Source: Ascarosepion bandense
Lineage: Eukaryota; Mollusca; Cephalopoda; Sepiida; Sepiidae
DNA length: 64,000 nt
Direction of reading: 5' to 3'
Assembly (NCBI GenBank): GCA_037127315.1
Contig: JBBBDQ010000445.1
Location: forward strand, 443,501 to 507,500
Below are positions 29,301 through 44,061 of the stretch, piece after piece. The notes under the pieces were generated by a model, which was not told where the DNA came from, made no database searches, and saw nothing but the letters and a program-made list of their open reading frames with translations. The first letter of the stretch is position 1; the number at the start of each line of letters is the position of its first letter. Position numbers and translations under genes: made by a program.

Positions 29301-32039
29301 GCAATTTCTTTGTCAACTATGTGATGCTAAAATATCTTTATCCGTCATTAGTAACAAATAGATTGTTTCATGTTAAGTGTAACAAAAAAAAAAATGATAA
29401 AAAAAAAGACTGACCAAAACTCAGATAAATCAGACAAATTTTAGTTTACCAAACACGCCAAATAAAATACGGTGTAACCTGGGTATAAGAGAATTTTCAG
29501 GACTGGATAGTAATTCTCTTATATCCGGGTTTGGTCTATTTTATACACATTACCAGAGGTTCTAAGTTTGAACCAGATAAAATCTCTCTTATACACGGGT
29601 TCGTCTTATATGAGTCTCTTATATCCGGGTTATACTGTATTTACAAATATACAATTTTTGTTGCATTAAAAACAAGAGAAATACAGTTTACTACTGGCGA
29701 GTGTTACGAGGAGAGAAGGGGAAGATAAGGTGTCAAATATCTTTACCCAGTTAAGTTGGCAAAGAAATTAAGTGCTATACTTTTTGGAAATCCTCAAATG
29801 AGTATATAAAGAATAATTATTAGTTTGGTCAATGAAAGAGTCAGAAATATGTATTTACCCATATAGTTTCATGAGGTTCTCTTTCAGGTTTCAGTTCGTC
29901 AGACTTTTCTAAGATTCTTTCAGCTGGATATAAATCCTTGAATCAAAACCGGAGTTGATAATGTCAGCAAATCCTTTTAACAACTCTTTCAAATTTCAGT
30001 CGGTACGACTTTTCTATGAAATTCTTTCGGCTGGATATAAATCTTTAAATCAGAACCAAAGTTGATAACATCAAACCTTGGTAACAACTTACTACTCACT
30101 GCCCAAAACCTATTTTTTATAGGGGGTAAAACCTAATTTGCATATTTCTAGAACCTTTCAAATTCTCTCGAATCTACTGGAATTTTCTACAATCTTCCAA
30201 AACGTTCTATTCCTAATTTCCTTATTTTTACAACTTCTTCATGAATTAAACCTTTTTTTGTAATAACAGGTAGGACTCAATAGAATTCCATACTACAACT
30301 TTTTAGACATTATTAATATTATTTTTATATATAAATGCATCCTCGTAACAATATCATAACCCTTTTCTGTCAGTATGGCTGGCAATGAATTCCTGACTAC
30401 TGACAATACCTTTTTTGTCATTTTCAATGTTTTACCATCTGCCAAATAATTAACAATCTTTGGTTAACCACATTTCCTGTGTTTTTGAAGCATTAATTAG
30501 AGGTGTTTACCAACTTTCAATTATGCGAATAATTGCGCTGTAGCAAGCTAAAAAGAACTTAAAACTAATCTAAGTGCTATAAAAATATGATTTAAGAAAA
30601 AAAAAATTAGTTATTTAAGTACTTAATATTCAGCTTATCTTTTTTCCATGCTAAAATATCCAATGGAAATCTTGACATCGGTTTCCTTTTATATTTCACC
30701 AACATCAGTCGTACATCTAAGTCTGGTTTGTAAGCTCACAGCTGATGAACGATTACAATTGAGGTAATCTTAGTCAAAAATGCAGAATGCTTGACAAGGC
30801 TTCATCTAGACAAAATTCTAGATAATATTACGAGTAGAAACAAAGCAACTGAAATGAAAATGAAAGAAATCCTAGTCAGAATAATGCATGATAAAACTTC
30901 AAAATGAATATTATATTATTAGGAATAATGGTTTTGTTCTGAAAAAGTAATATTTTTTTTTCTTTTCAAGTTCTTTATTAAAGTCTGAAGATAAAATTAA
31001 TCCAAAAGGGGAAGAGTCAAGCCAGTGTAAATGTCTGTATAATATTTGTAAATGATTTTGCATTTCAGTTCCCACCTATCAGTACTGACAGCCTAAAAAG
31101 TAGCGGCATTGGGAAAGCAATCATGTACCTGTATAAACATCCAAAAGAAACCAAAGACAACAAAATTAGAGCTGGAAGGTTAATCAGTAAGTATTTGATG
31201 GGGAATTGTTCAAGGCATTGTAATCAAAATGAGAAATCTTTCTCCTTCCCCCAGCTATGAGTTAAATAGTAGGTATTTTGTTGAAGGAAAAAATGTTATT
31301 CTTTTAAGAGATTGCCAGTGCAATACTCACTCACAAGAAAAGAGCTATCCTTACAATCCAAAATATGTTTTGTCTTTAAATAACCCACAAAGGGTTGATG
31401 AACCATAAAAAACAAAACAATTGATTACAATACTGGGGAAATACAGTCTGGATTTATTAAACAATTATATCAAAATATCTATTTTATAGATAAGTTCTTT
31501 ATCTGTGGTGGGGAACAGTTCCCAGGCCATACTTGGATTTTTTAACTGCTCACCTGATACAGGCTCAAGAGCAGCTCAAGCTAGAGTTATTGAATGCAGT
31601 TGTTGTAAGTAGATAACAGATGACACTCAAATTGAAGTGGTTGGGGAAGCATCTTCTCAGGAGTCAGTTTCACAAAGTACTGGTTCTTGGAAAGAAGCTG
31701 TCAGAATGGCATTTCAGTGTTACCAATAAAATACAAAGGAAATTGAGGGTGAGTGGGCCCTGTGTATGGTGTCTGCTCGCTGTAAAGGCCTGAACTGATG
31801 GAACTAAGGAATTTAGCTCATTAGAATATCTTCCATGAACTTAGCAACATTGTCGTAAGAGATTTGTGATGTTTTGTCTGTGGGTAGGCGGTTGCAGGGT
31901 AGAAACTGTCGTCATTCACAATGCTGTGTCAGTGATTTTGAATTCTGTCAAGCATGTAAGATTGGGTAGCTCCAGTCCAGATATGGCAGCAATGCTCTAT
32001 TGGAGTGGATGCCTGAAACTGCAAACGGAAGCAAACTCA

Positions 32040-32089
<50 letters not shown>

Positions 32090-33000
32090 TAAAAGTGTTA
32101 ATGTTTAATGCCAAGATTTTTTTTTTTCTCAGTTTTACTGACAAACGGGTATTTTGGCAAGCAGCTTTTATCATGAAGTGCTTAATATTGGGGTGGAAAT
32201 AGAGCATTGATATTTTTAGTGCAAATAATTTGTCACTTTAACTGAACAGATTCATGCCGACTTTGAAATTTCGTGAGAACACCATTATGATGTCTTTACT
32301 CATTGGGGTTGTGTTTCTTATATATAGGCAAGAATTCTTTAAAATAATCTTTGTTAAACAACACCAACAGGATCTGTCTACCCAACTTAAGTTTTTCTCA
32401 ACTTCCAACTAAGTTGTTTTACGGCCGAATTAAAATTGCCGAAACACATTTACATAAAACAGCTTAGCCAGATGTTGGAAAACAAACCTAGTTATTTAAT
32501 AAAACGGGTTTAAATTTATTTATTACTAGCAGTATAGCCTGGCATTGCTCGGGTGTAATGAAAGCTTTAAAACTAATCCATGGTCCTGGAGCTCAGACTC
32601 TTTGGACATTGGCACGAAAAACTAAAAAGCAATAGTTGTTTCCAGTTAAAGCGAAACCGTAGACTGAAAGAAAAATGAATGGATGTAAGTCAAATTTTGA
32701 TTTCCTGGTATCGATATCAAATAAGGTTTTTCCTCGTAAACTGAATTTTGAAGGCTAAGACTAAGAACTACAATTATACCTACTTAGAGCCAAACCTGAA
32801 GCAAAAACTGAAATAAAAGGGCTGAAAAAAATACAGGCAGATAGACACACACAAACACAAACATCTTGCCTTATATATATAATAGATTTTCTACCCTATT
32901 GTAAGAATTGCAACCTTGAAACTTCTGAATATCGTTTCTTATGTCTTTGTCTATGAGTGTATCAAATTTGATTAAAATCAGACCGCTCCTTCTATAAGCC

Positions 33001-33035
<35 letters not shown>

Positions 33036-36000
33036 TATTGATTTTTGATATTTATCGGGGGTACCTTGACACAAAATGTAGCTAAGAACACTCGCGGACG
33101 CTTATAGTACAATTGTGTAAATTTTCAAGAAAATCGGTTCAGCTGTTTCGGAGTCTATAGGTAATGAACACACACAGACAAAGTTCTATTTATAAATAAG
33201 TTTAGATTTTTTTGTATATATTTCTGAGATGAGGTAGTATTTACAGTATTTAAGTTGTTTGTTAGTCATGAGTTATATAACCCTCTAAGTTATTTGTTCA
33301 CCACTGCTGCATCCTGGTATTGAACTCACAACTCTTTGGTTCAAGTCACAGGAACTAACCAACATCTATATCCACTGGGCCATGTGTCATAGTTTGAATA
33401 CCGTAAATACTGTTTAAATTTTATACATATCCTACATCTATAGCATAATTCGGAGTTATGCAATCATCAGGGGTCTTCATAACAAGCACCCAATGATTGC
33501 ATGGTGAATTTTCTTTTTTATTTGAGCGTCATTCAAAATTTTTCTTTTTAATTTTTAATTTTTTTTAAATGAGTAAGAATAAGAATAGAAACAGTTTAGT
33601 ATTATTCCTCAAAGTTTCAGAAAAGTATATTTTCTTTTCGGAATACTTTTTTTTTTTAAATAAAGAGAATTACATTGTGATAAAAGATGCCTAAAAAGTG
33701 GGGCGCTAGTCAGCGACTTTAGCAAAAAAGAATTTCTTTAAAGTCAATTTAAATTAGTTTTTAAAATTCAGCAAAGTATTTTGCCTGTTGGAAATATTAA
33801 ATTTAATCTATTAAAATTATTAGCTTCGAGGAAGATTTTTTTTTTTTTTTTTTTTTTCTTAGTTTTGGTTAACAGCATGTCAACCTCTGTGGGTTATTCA
33901 ATGCCAGAAAGATGGGTTTTTAAGGTATCTTTTTATTTTTAATGTTTGCTTATAGTGAGAAGGGGCACCTAGCAGTGGTGTAATGAATAGCAACCTTGTA
34001 TCGCTTGAATCATTACAATTCAGTGAGTTTGATCCTCACTGGGTGTCCCTTACTTTCATTCGTGTGTCACATCTAAGCTACCCTCAGAAAAACACTTTCC
34101 TCCAGGTTTGGGGGTTGGTGCAGGGCTAACAGCATTGCTCCATAAAAAAAAAATGTTATGGAAATAGAAAAAATGCTGCCCTACACACGTGTAATGGAAA
34201 CAGTATAGTGAGAAGGTTGATTCAGTCGGATTTTGATGAAACTTTTTTGTAATATTTTAGAAAACTGAAAATGTCTTTTAGTTTTGTATTCAAAAATGTA
34301 TTATTAGTAATAGTTTTTTCTTTAAAAAATTAATTATGACATTTTTTTTTTCTATAAAAATGTAGTTGTATGTATATATTTTTTATAAAAGTCTATTTTT
34401 ATACTTCTATAGTGTTTTGACCCCAGTTTGGGGTTAACTATTTGCCCATAGCTGAGACCTTAACAGGTGCTACCACTCCAGGTCAGGGTGAACCTGGAAA
34501 CAACAGCAATTAAGAAGTGGTTCCGTTCTTCTTACAACCTCCCAATCAGAGACCTTGCAGTTGAATCCTGTTTACTGTCATCACCAGGACTTTTTTTTTT
34601 CATTTTTAAAAATTCATTTTAAAACTTAGATATTGTGTTTTTTGTGGAGGTACCTAAAAAGCAGAAATTAAATTGTTAAATTACTGTCTTGTAACAAACC
34701 AAACACAAGCACTGAAGATACTAAATGCTATGGCACTCAAATGTAGGTGTTTATATAACTCAGTTGGTTGAGTGCCATACATGATACATGCTTGGGCGAT
34801 CATGTCTTAAGAGACATGACTGACTGGGTAGAATATTTTCCTGCAGTATGTTGTCATTACTTTCCGCAATAGACTGGTTGCTAGCCAAGACTATAGAACC
34901 CAATGTGTCCTGCTATTTAACCCATAGCTGGAGAGAGAGGAGATGGATTAATACCTTTCGCAAGGGTATTCACACATAAGTGAATGCAATGAATTCAACT
35001 GGAATTCAAACTCAGCTCTCTGATTTCTTGTACTGAACCAATATCCACTCTTTATAAATGTTTATATGGGCATTTATATAGACAGATGTTTATGTGGGCC
35101 TTTATATAAGCAGGTGTTTATGTAGGCATTTACATTGGAAGGTGTTTATATAGACACCTGTAATACCAGGAATTGGTCAGCTCATAATTTGTGTCCAGCT
35201 AATTTCTATATAAATGAGCTAGAAACCCACCTCAGTGTCTTGACAAGACACTTCAAGAGACAACAAGTGCATTTGTATCAGGGTCCTGGGCATGACGGAA
35301 AACTGATTGAGAGGTTGTGAGGAGCATAGAACCACCTCTTAATTGCTGTTGTTCCCAGGTCCACCCTGACCCAGAGTGATAGCACTTGTTAGGGTCCCAG
35401 CTATGGGCAAATAGTTAACCCCCAAACTGGGGTCAAAAAACTGTGAAAGTATAAAAATAGACTTTTCTAGAAATATATACATAAAAATAGACTTTTCTAG
35501 AAATATATACATAAAAATAGACTTTTCTAGAAATATATACAAAAATAAAAATAGACTTTTCTAGAAATATATACATAAAAATACTTTTCTAGAAATATAT
35601 ACATAAAAATAGACTTTTCTAGAAATATATACATAAAAATAGACTTTTCTAGAAATATATACATAAAAATATCTTTTCTTTTAGAAATATATACATAAAA
35701 ATAGACTTTTCTAGAAATATATACATAAAAATACTTTTCTAGAAATATATACATAAAAATAGACTTTTCTAGAAATATATACATAAAAATAGACTTTTCT
35801 AGAAATATATACATAAAAATAGACTTTTCTAGAAGTATATACATTTTTGAAGGGAAAATATTACCAACAATACATTTTTGAAGAAAAATTTTTACCCTAA
35901 CACATTTTTAAAGGAAAAAAAACAATTCTCAGCAAAACATTTTTGAATACAAAAACTAGAAGACATTTTCAGTTTTCTAAAATAAAAACAAAATATTTTC

Positions 36001-38126
36001 TTTAAAATCTGATTAAATCAACCTTCTCCCTATAACTGAACATTGAAAAAAATACCTTAAAACCCTACTTTTTTGGCATTAAATAACCAGCAGAGGTTGA
36101 TATGCTGTTAAACAAAACTCACTCATTTTTATTAGCCAATGCAAACAGATGAGTTACCATGTGGTTAGTGTAGAGAGAGAAATCTACGCAAGATAGAACT
36201 ATCCGTGGGTGCTTCTTTTTTTTTTTTTTCTTTTTTTTTTTTCTGGTCTGGTATGAATTTGTTCCCTATATTTGTTTTTCTCCTTTTCATATCATTCTCA
36301 AATCTTGTGATCTTCAGATGCAACATTCTAATTATTTCTTTATGATTTCTCATCATTTAATTTTCTTTTCGTATTGTTGTCACATTTGTTTAGCAGAGGT
36401 AAAAAACAAAAGAACACATATGTCCAACAGAGGACAATTAAATGGACCACAGACCTTTCCTTAATTATCCAGACCCTTTAAGACAGGTTGAAAAAATGGA
36501 GTCAGAGAATTTAAAACTCCATACAATTGAACAACTAACTAATCTAAAAAAAGGAGGGAAGTCATTTTCTGAAAAATAAATTTGCTATATTTATCATCAA
36601 ATAACATTTTCACTTTGTTCAAGATTTTGTCCAATTTATTTCTGATGAAAAAAATGCAATAGTTTTTGTCTGTTTCCCAAATTCTATTATCTCAGGAGTC
36701 TTTTTAAGACCTAAATCTTTTACTGAGCAATAAGCAGTGTTCAGAGTTGGTACGCTGCAAGTCTGTATATATACTGTATTTATACCTTTCTCTTCAGATG
36801 AATGGTCTCGCCCGATTTTCAACCTGACCTCAAATTATAGCATGTTAACAAAGGAGGAACGAGAAGAAAGAGATTATCAGCAGTTGCCTAAAAGACAGAG
36901 AGTCAGGTGAGTTTCGTCTTTATACTTTAGGATTCCAACCAACATGCTCATCTCGTCGTTTCTGATGCTCTACATTTCTGCGTTCTTCAGGTGTCTAAGT
37001 TTGAACCAGATTATAGGCGACCTGATCTACTCTTGATTCTTTATTTAATTGATGAGGTTATTCTTGATAAGGGTGGGGTGGGGGGTGGGGTTATGTTTAA
37101 TACCAGTTCATACTTAGTAGCTTTATTTCCCTTTGTGCTGTGGTATTCATTCTTTGGTTTTCATTTGGCTTGAAAAAAATAGACCAAACTTTAGAATATA
37201 TATATATTTTTTTTTTTATCATATCACACCGAGCAAGGCAGTAATGCCACTGATGTGCAGGGGGCTACATAGGAGTGAAAAGATTGGAAAAGAGAAAACT
37301 GGAAACCGCTTCCTAAACAGGAAACAAGGGATGAGCCTCTTCACCTGTTCAATAGACGAGGGTGGAGTGTGAACCGGGCGATAGTTTAGTCTATCTACTC
37401 CAATTATATTATTTATATATTATATATGCGTGGTACTTATTTGAAAGCGCTCAATATCAGTGATAGAGCTGACATATTCATATAGATAGGTGTGAGTTTG
37501 TGATTCTGGGTTTCACGCTCTTGTATGCATATGTATGTGCGCAACGGCACGCATATACATATAAATGCCAAGCCCCATACAGTTCGCATATATGTTTGCA
37601 TGAACCCCTGTGGGCGAGTGCACGTGTGTATGTGTTTCTTTGTGCATGTCAATGGGTGTACAAATGTGTATATATGTCTGCATCTGTCACAACGACAAAT
37701 TTTCCTCCCACTTCCACAAAAATACACCAATATACGCAGCCCTACATATAGCCAATTTAAAAAAAAAAATTAATCAGTTTGTCTGACGATTGCCAGAGCG
37801 TGAAACCCAGGGCCACAAACTCACACCTATCTGTGTGTGTGTGTATATATAGATATATATATATCTCGAATAAAGGAATAGGGTTGTTCCAACGAAAGTA
37901 ATTAGTATAAAATAAAAAGTGTGAGAAGCCGTGAACATTTTCTTTAAAGTATATATTTATTGTTTGGTATTCATACAAGTTATGGAGTATTAATTTGTCA
38001 TGATTTGCGCTACACGTGTTTCGAGTCTAAAATTGACTCTCTTCAGGTGAACAAATTCGTTGTTTTGCGTTTGGGTTTCTCTGAGTATTTGATCATTCTG
38101 TTTAAAGTTAATAGGAAGTATGTGAA

Positions 38127-38185
<59 letters not shown>

Positions 38186-38296
38186 TTTTGAAATAACCAC
38201 ATCACTTGATAAGACACAAAAAGTGTCGAAACAAAATAGCTACTTTTGTAGTGATATTATAACACATCAATGTTATAATTTATTAATAAATATTAT

Positions 38297-38330
<34 letters not shown>

Positions 38331-39349
38331 AAAATTTTCAATAGAAACACAATCAAGCTAAGTTATAGTTGTTCTAATAAAAACAAAACAAAAAATGCCA
38401 GAAATTTAGATAGCATTGTACAAAGCAAGATGACTAATAAAGAATGCAACTGCCAGGACAAGAATAAATGCCCACTTCAAGGACTTTGTAATACAAAAGC
38501 AGTCATTTACAAAGCAAAAGTACATAACTTAAATGATCAAAATAAGATATATTTTGGATCAACCAAAGACACGTTTAAGACCACATGTTTTAATCACAGG
38601 TCCATGTTCATAATAGAAAACTTTAAAAACTGTACAGAATGAAAGAACAGAAATTATGACTAAGTGTAACCATACTAAAAAATACCTATTAGGTTCATAC
38701 AACCATGGATGAAAATGTTATAATTTCTTGTAATTTAAAAAATTGCACATTCAAAAATTCCCCATCACATGTGTTAAAAAAACAACCATTATGTGAGCAT
38801 TCTTAAAAAAAAAAAAAAAAAATCAGTTATTGCAAATCGCCTGAAGACACCACTCATAGTAGAAACTTAGGTCGCATAATAACTCATTTACAAATGGAAA
38901 ATATATACACAGATTTATTGAAAACGCTTTTATATGGAACTCATCGGTCTAGGAAAGCAGTCCATGATATAAGAGAAGGAAAATCCTGATTTCTAAGCTG
39001 ACACTGCCCTGCAATCATATCCAAATGGAGGCAAAGGCTATGGAAGAAAATTCAGAGCAGTTAGCTGTTACCACTGACAAACTTCTATCAATGCTGGGAA
39101 AAGGATGTGATCCCGACAGCACACAGCTTCCATATACCTTTACCCTTGAGCAGTCCCCCACACCCAGTCTCACCACCAAATGATTGAATTTTGACCAAAC
39201 AGGGTGCTACCATTATTCTGTGAGATAAGCTCATTGCAGAAAGATTTTATGTAACTTTTTCTCCTTTTAAAGAAGTTCATCAGACTAAAAATATTTTGAG
39301 ATTATATGTCCTCTCGACTTTAATATTGACCATTGTGTGTGTTTGTTTA

Positions 39350-39385
<36 letters not shown>

Positions 39386-40511
39386 GGACTCTCCTGTCGA
39401 TTTCGACATTTGAGTGTCTAAATCAGTTAGACTGCCAGACCAAGAATTGTTTAGAGGGTGAAGGCTTGTGTAGCACCATCCACACTTTTTGGAACTGTTG
39501 ATAACAAACAATCAGTACAGAAGTTTGCCATGGATCGCATGAACAGCAGACCTCAGTTATTTAACCCATAACTGGAGGGAAGGGACAAATTAATACCTTT
39601 CCTAAGGGTACCAGTGCGTATGTGAATGCAGAGTTGGAATTGGGACTCAGCTCACTGATTTCCCTTTCTGCACCACAATGCACATCCATCAATAAACGCT
39701 TACAGCACCTGGTATTTCCAACAATACATTTTTGAAGAAAAAATGATCACCATAACACATTTTTGAAGGAAAAAATTATTCTCAACAAAACATTTTCGAA
39801 TACAAAACTAGAAGATATTTCCAGTTTTCTAAAATAAAAAAGAATAAAAACAATTTTCATTAAAATCTTACAAATTCAACCTTTTTGACTATAACTGAAC
39901 ATAAAAAAATGCCTAAAAACCCTAACTTTTTTGGCATTAAATAACCCACAGTGGTTGATATGCCATTAAACAAAACTCACACTCACTCACATTTCACAGA
40001 TAATTTTTTTTAAAAAGTGCTCAAAACAAAAGTAGAGTATAAATATATGGTAATTATTATTATTATACTACTAATAGCATACTACGACTGAGTAGCTATA
40101 AGGTTTCGGTGTTAAAACACCATCATCAGGCAATAAAATATGGTTAATTTATTTTGCAATATATAGATAAGGAGATTTAAAGAATATAAAATAAAATAAA
40201 AAATACATCCACCATAAATCAATCACATATACTTCTCTATTGAAAACAGAATTAGTAACAACTCTTCCAATAAAGATATCTTTCATAAACATAGCGAATT
40301 CTATGGCACTGCCCACAAAAACAGCAGCTATAAATGCCCTGACCTTAATACACCCCTATTTAACCAGATGATAAGTACTAAGTTTGTACTAGTACAAAGT
40401 TTGTGTAATCTAAATATTTTGACTAGGATTTGTTAAACAATTATAGCAATGATTAGAGGACACAAGTTTGGTAATTCTGAGATACTGTAGAACAACATGC
40501 TATAGATTCAC

Positions 40512-40542
<31 letters not shown>

Positions 40543-43064
40543 GAATTGTTTGAACATTATTTTTTATCGATACTCGTATTTAAGTAGATATTCTGTTTTT
40601 AATGAAACAGTATTATATATTTATTTCTACTGGCTTGATCATTTACAATAAATTTTTATTACCAAAATGTGTGCCATTCGGCAGGATTCGAACCTGCAAC
40701 TCCTATCTAGATAGGGGAAGCTACCATTTGATCTGGTAACGTCTTAGACCTCTCGACCACGAATAGCCTCCAGTCTAAACAAGGTTTTTATCAAGCCTAT
40801 ATAACACAATTTTCGATCCATCGTAAACAAACATATCTGCCGAATGGCACACATTTTCCTCTTGATGAATTAGTCTCCTCAACTTTCAGCCTGCTCTGTC
40901 TCCACGTTGTGATTAGTTTGATCACAGACAGGTCAAGATTCATCATCAGTATCCCCACCTCAGGCCAGTTCGAACAGAGTGAAGACCTACTGAAATAAAA
41001 TTAAAAAAACAACTAAATGTTCAGAGAATATCATGATTTATCTCAAGTATAATATACAATAATTTTGTTAGTAGTGTTTCACATGCAAGATTGTCAATCT
41101 ATATTGTCTCCCAATTAGACATCCCACTTGGTTAAACTGGTAAGGGTTGGTGTAAAGATCTTGTGGAAGAACCAACCAGTACTCAACTAAAATAGAAGTT
41201 GGGTCTGACTGACCAAAAAACCCAGGGGCAAATTGGTAGGTAGTTTAAATAATAACCTGGGAGATTCCATCCTGTTACAGGCAAGTCTATTCTGTAAGCA
41301 GTGATTGGCTGATAATTTCAGTGTGTACATTGGGCTCCATAAATATTCAGCACAATATCCACCACAATCCACCATTTGTCTTTGGGCCACATAGGGACAT
41401 GTATTCACTTACAACTCTGTTTATTTTTGTCTGCCAACTGGACGCTAGTTGGAAACATCAAGAAGGTGAGTCTCACACTCTTGAATGTTCACCTTCCTAC
41501 AGGGAGACAAAAGAAGACAGCCATGTTGAAAGGTAAGTTATTTGACTTCTACAGTTGGCTGATGTATATGTAAAGGAGTTTGTTTAGTTGATTTCGGTAA
41601 TTTTTTGGTAAGTCTGGCTCAAGGTGATGTCAGTTATGCTTAAGCAGTTTGTCACGTGTGGTCAAAATCTCCGTTTGTTCTCTCTGCCCAAATTCTGGAT
41701 CTCTCTCTCTCTGTTTTTTAATTCTTTTCGCGCAGTCACTTTTATTGGTGTAGAGGTATGAGGTGGTTGGGGAATTAAGAAAAAAATTATTTTCAAACCT
41801 GGTGGTCTACCCCTCTCTTGAATAATGGTTGCAGGCACTGCTTCTCGCACAACTCTTTTCTCCTTTCTTCATGGGCTGCCTGCACCCACAACTCCCTGGT
41901 GGCTGCAGGTAGGTCCTCCCACCTTTTTTGTATTGCTTTCGTAAAAAAAAAGTATTATCATACACATACACTTTTCCATTGGTCTGAAAAATACAAGGAA
42001 TTGGGTATCTCAGGGTGGCTTTTTCAACACCTGCAATTTGTTTTACTAAAATATATTTATCACTTTGAATAGTTTTCTCTTCATATGGCTTCAGATATGA
42101 AACACCTGATGTTTTGTTGAGTAACTTTTTCACCTCTTAACTGGTACTTATGGTTTTCATGGAATTCTTTCATCAGCCAACTATCAACACCCAAATCAGA
42201 TATTGTCCCCCTGAATTGTTTTCATAAAGTTTCAATCTCTGGGAATGTTTTTTTTTTTTTTTATTATTATTATACAATTATTTAACTCTTTATATGAGAG
42301 GTCTATCAGTACCTCTCCATATATTTAAATAAGATTTATTATTAATTACCAGCAATCAAATAGTGTCACACTAGTCTGTTTTGCTCGTTCAGGTGTTTTA
42401 TCTAAATGTATCAAAACATGGATTAGTTTCATGTGAAAAAAAAAAAGAATGCAAAAATATTTTCATCTTCACTCTCTTAATTTTTCCTTGCTCTGCCTTT
42501 TCTAGGCATACTTAGACTGTCATGCTCACAAAAAAGCAGCAGAGAGTCAAAAGAACGGCTTTTTCCAATGACGTCACTTTTAACTCCATCCACTCTTCAG
42601 CAATGCTTTTCATTTTAAAAAGCGATGATTGGAATTGTAATAAAACGTAAACATATGAAAGTGAGATTTATACATTTTCTTTGTTATTGAATTTGCGAAA
42701 ATATTAAACACTATTAGATATTTTAGTTACAATTTCATATTTCTATTTTAAAAACTAATGCAATATTTATTGTTTACCAATTTATAAAGAAATAAATATG
42801 AAAATTTTTTATTTATACAAAATATGTGAACCAACTATAAAGAAATCTTTATTTACTATTTTATAAAGTTTAAATCAATTGGCAATTAGCCAATGTTTTG
42901 GCAACCATTCCAATAAACAATGATAGGGTTTATTATTTTCGTTGTCAGTTCTCAAGAACAAAGACAAAATTCAGTTCTAATCTTCACTTTTTAAAACAAA
43001 CCTTGCTGTGGGGTGAGTGAAATAATAGCAATGTTGTGGGGAAAAACTGTCTTTTTGACACTCT

Positions 43065-43121
<57 letters not shown>

Positions 43122-44008
43122 GCACAAAGTTCCATGTTTGCCAAATTTTGAGCTCTTTGTTTAAATCCAAAGAAGAATCAGCAATATTATTGGTCCTGTT
43201 CTGGTATCTCAGCTTCCATCACTTTCCCACTCTGTAAAGTTTGTATAAAGTCTATAAGACTATCATTTGTCCATACTTAGAATATTGCTGCCAATATATG
43301 TAACCAATACGCAGCGGGGGTTAGGGAAGGGTTACAATTGTAACCAATACGCATCAAATGGTTAAATTGGTTTTAAATGTTTTACATATTGTTTTTTGTT
43401 TTTACAGTGAAGAAGGTGGGGAGACACCAAGGAGAGATATTGACAAAGCAATGTCTCAAGAGGAAAAGTAAGTTTCTGATTTTGTTTAATTAATTTTTAT
43501 CTTATTTTCTTTTACGGATTGCTTGCATTGTATTTCACAACAGCCGTGGTCATTAATGAAACTATAAAATGGCAGATGTCAATGGCTTCTTAATGTCTTA
43601 GGACTACTTGTTGGTGTCTATATTGATGCCAGTTGTAAAACTCAGTATGACCAAAGGCAAACTAGCAATGTTTCACCACCTCTAAGCAGACCCTGAGCTT
43701 TCACCTATGATGGATGGGTGTCCTCTAGAAGAGGTTCCTTTTCCTTGAATCTGTACTGGTACTTGAGCTCTCCTCAAATCACAAGTGGAACATGTATTGG
43801 ATCTATTGCTAAAGATAATGGGAAAACAGTTGGTATTTGACTTCCCCCTCTTAAATTCTCTCTTTATAAGAGCCAAATCAAAGAAGAAAAAAATGGAGTA
43901 TTGTTGGCATATCTGGGCTGTGTTGGATATTGGTTAATAGCAAGTGATTTGACACACAAGTAGATTGGTGTAGTCACTCCAAATGAAAGGAAAACCTATT
44001 GAGTGATT

Positions 44009-44061
<53 letters not shown>

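Noticed and set aside
35339..35844. Minus-strand frames rich in [10 protein letters not shown]
   Set aside because: The 30-bp array has a period divisible by three, so any frame stays open; not a protein.
40685..40770. A functional tRNA-Ser gene
   Set aside because: The cloverleaf is good in acceptor and T stems, but the anticodon loop GATCAAA lacks U33 and an inverted copy of the 3' end is attached; a tRNA-derived mobile element fits better.
41807..42133. 108-codon minus-strand frame with Cys and Lys residues
   Set aside because: No recognisable family or splice context.
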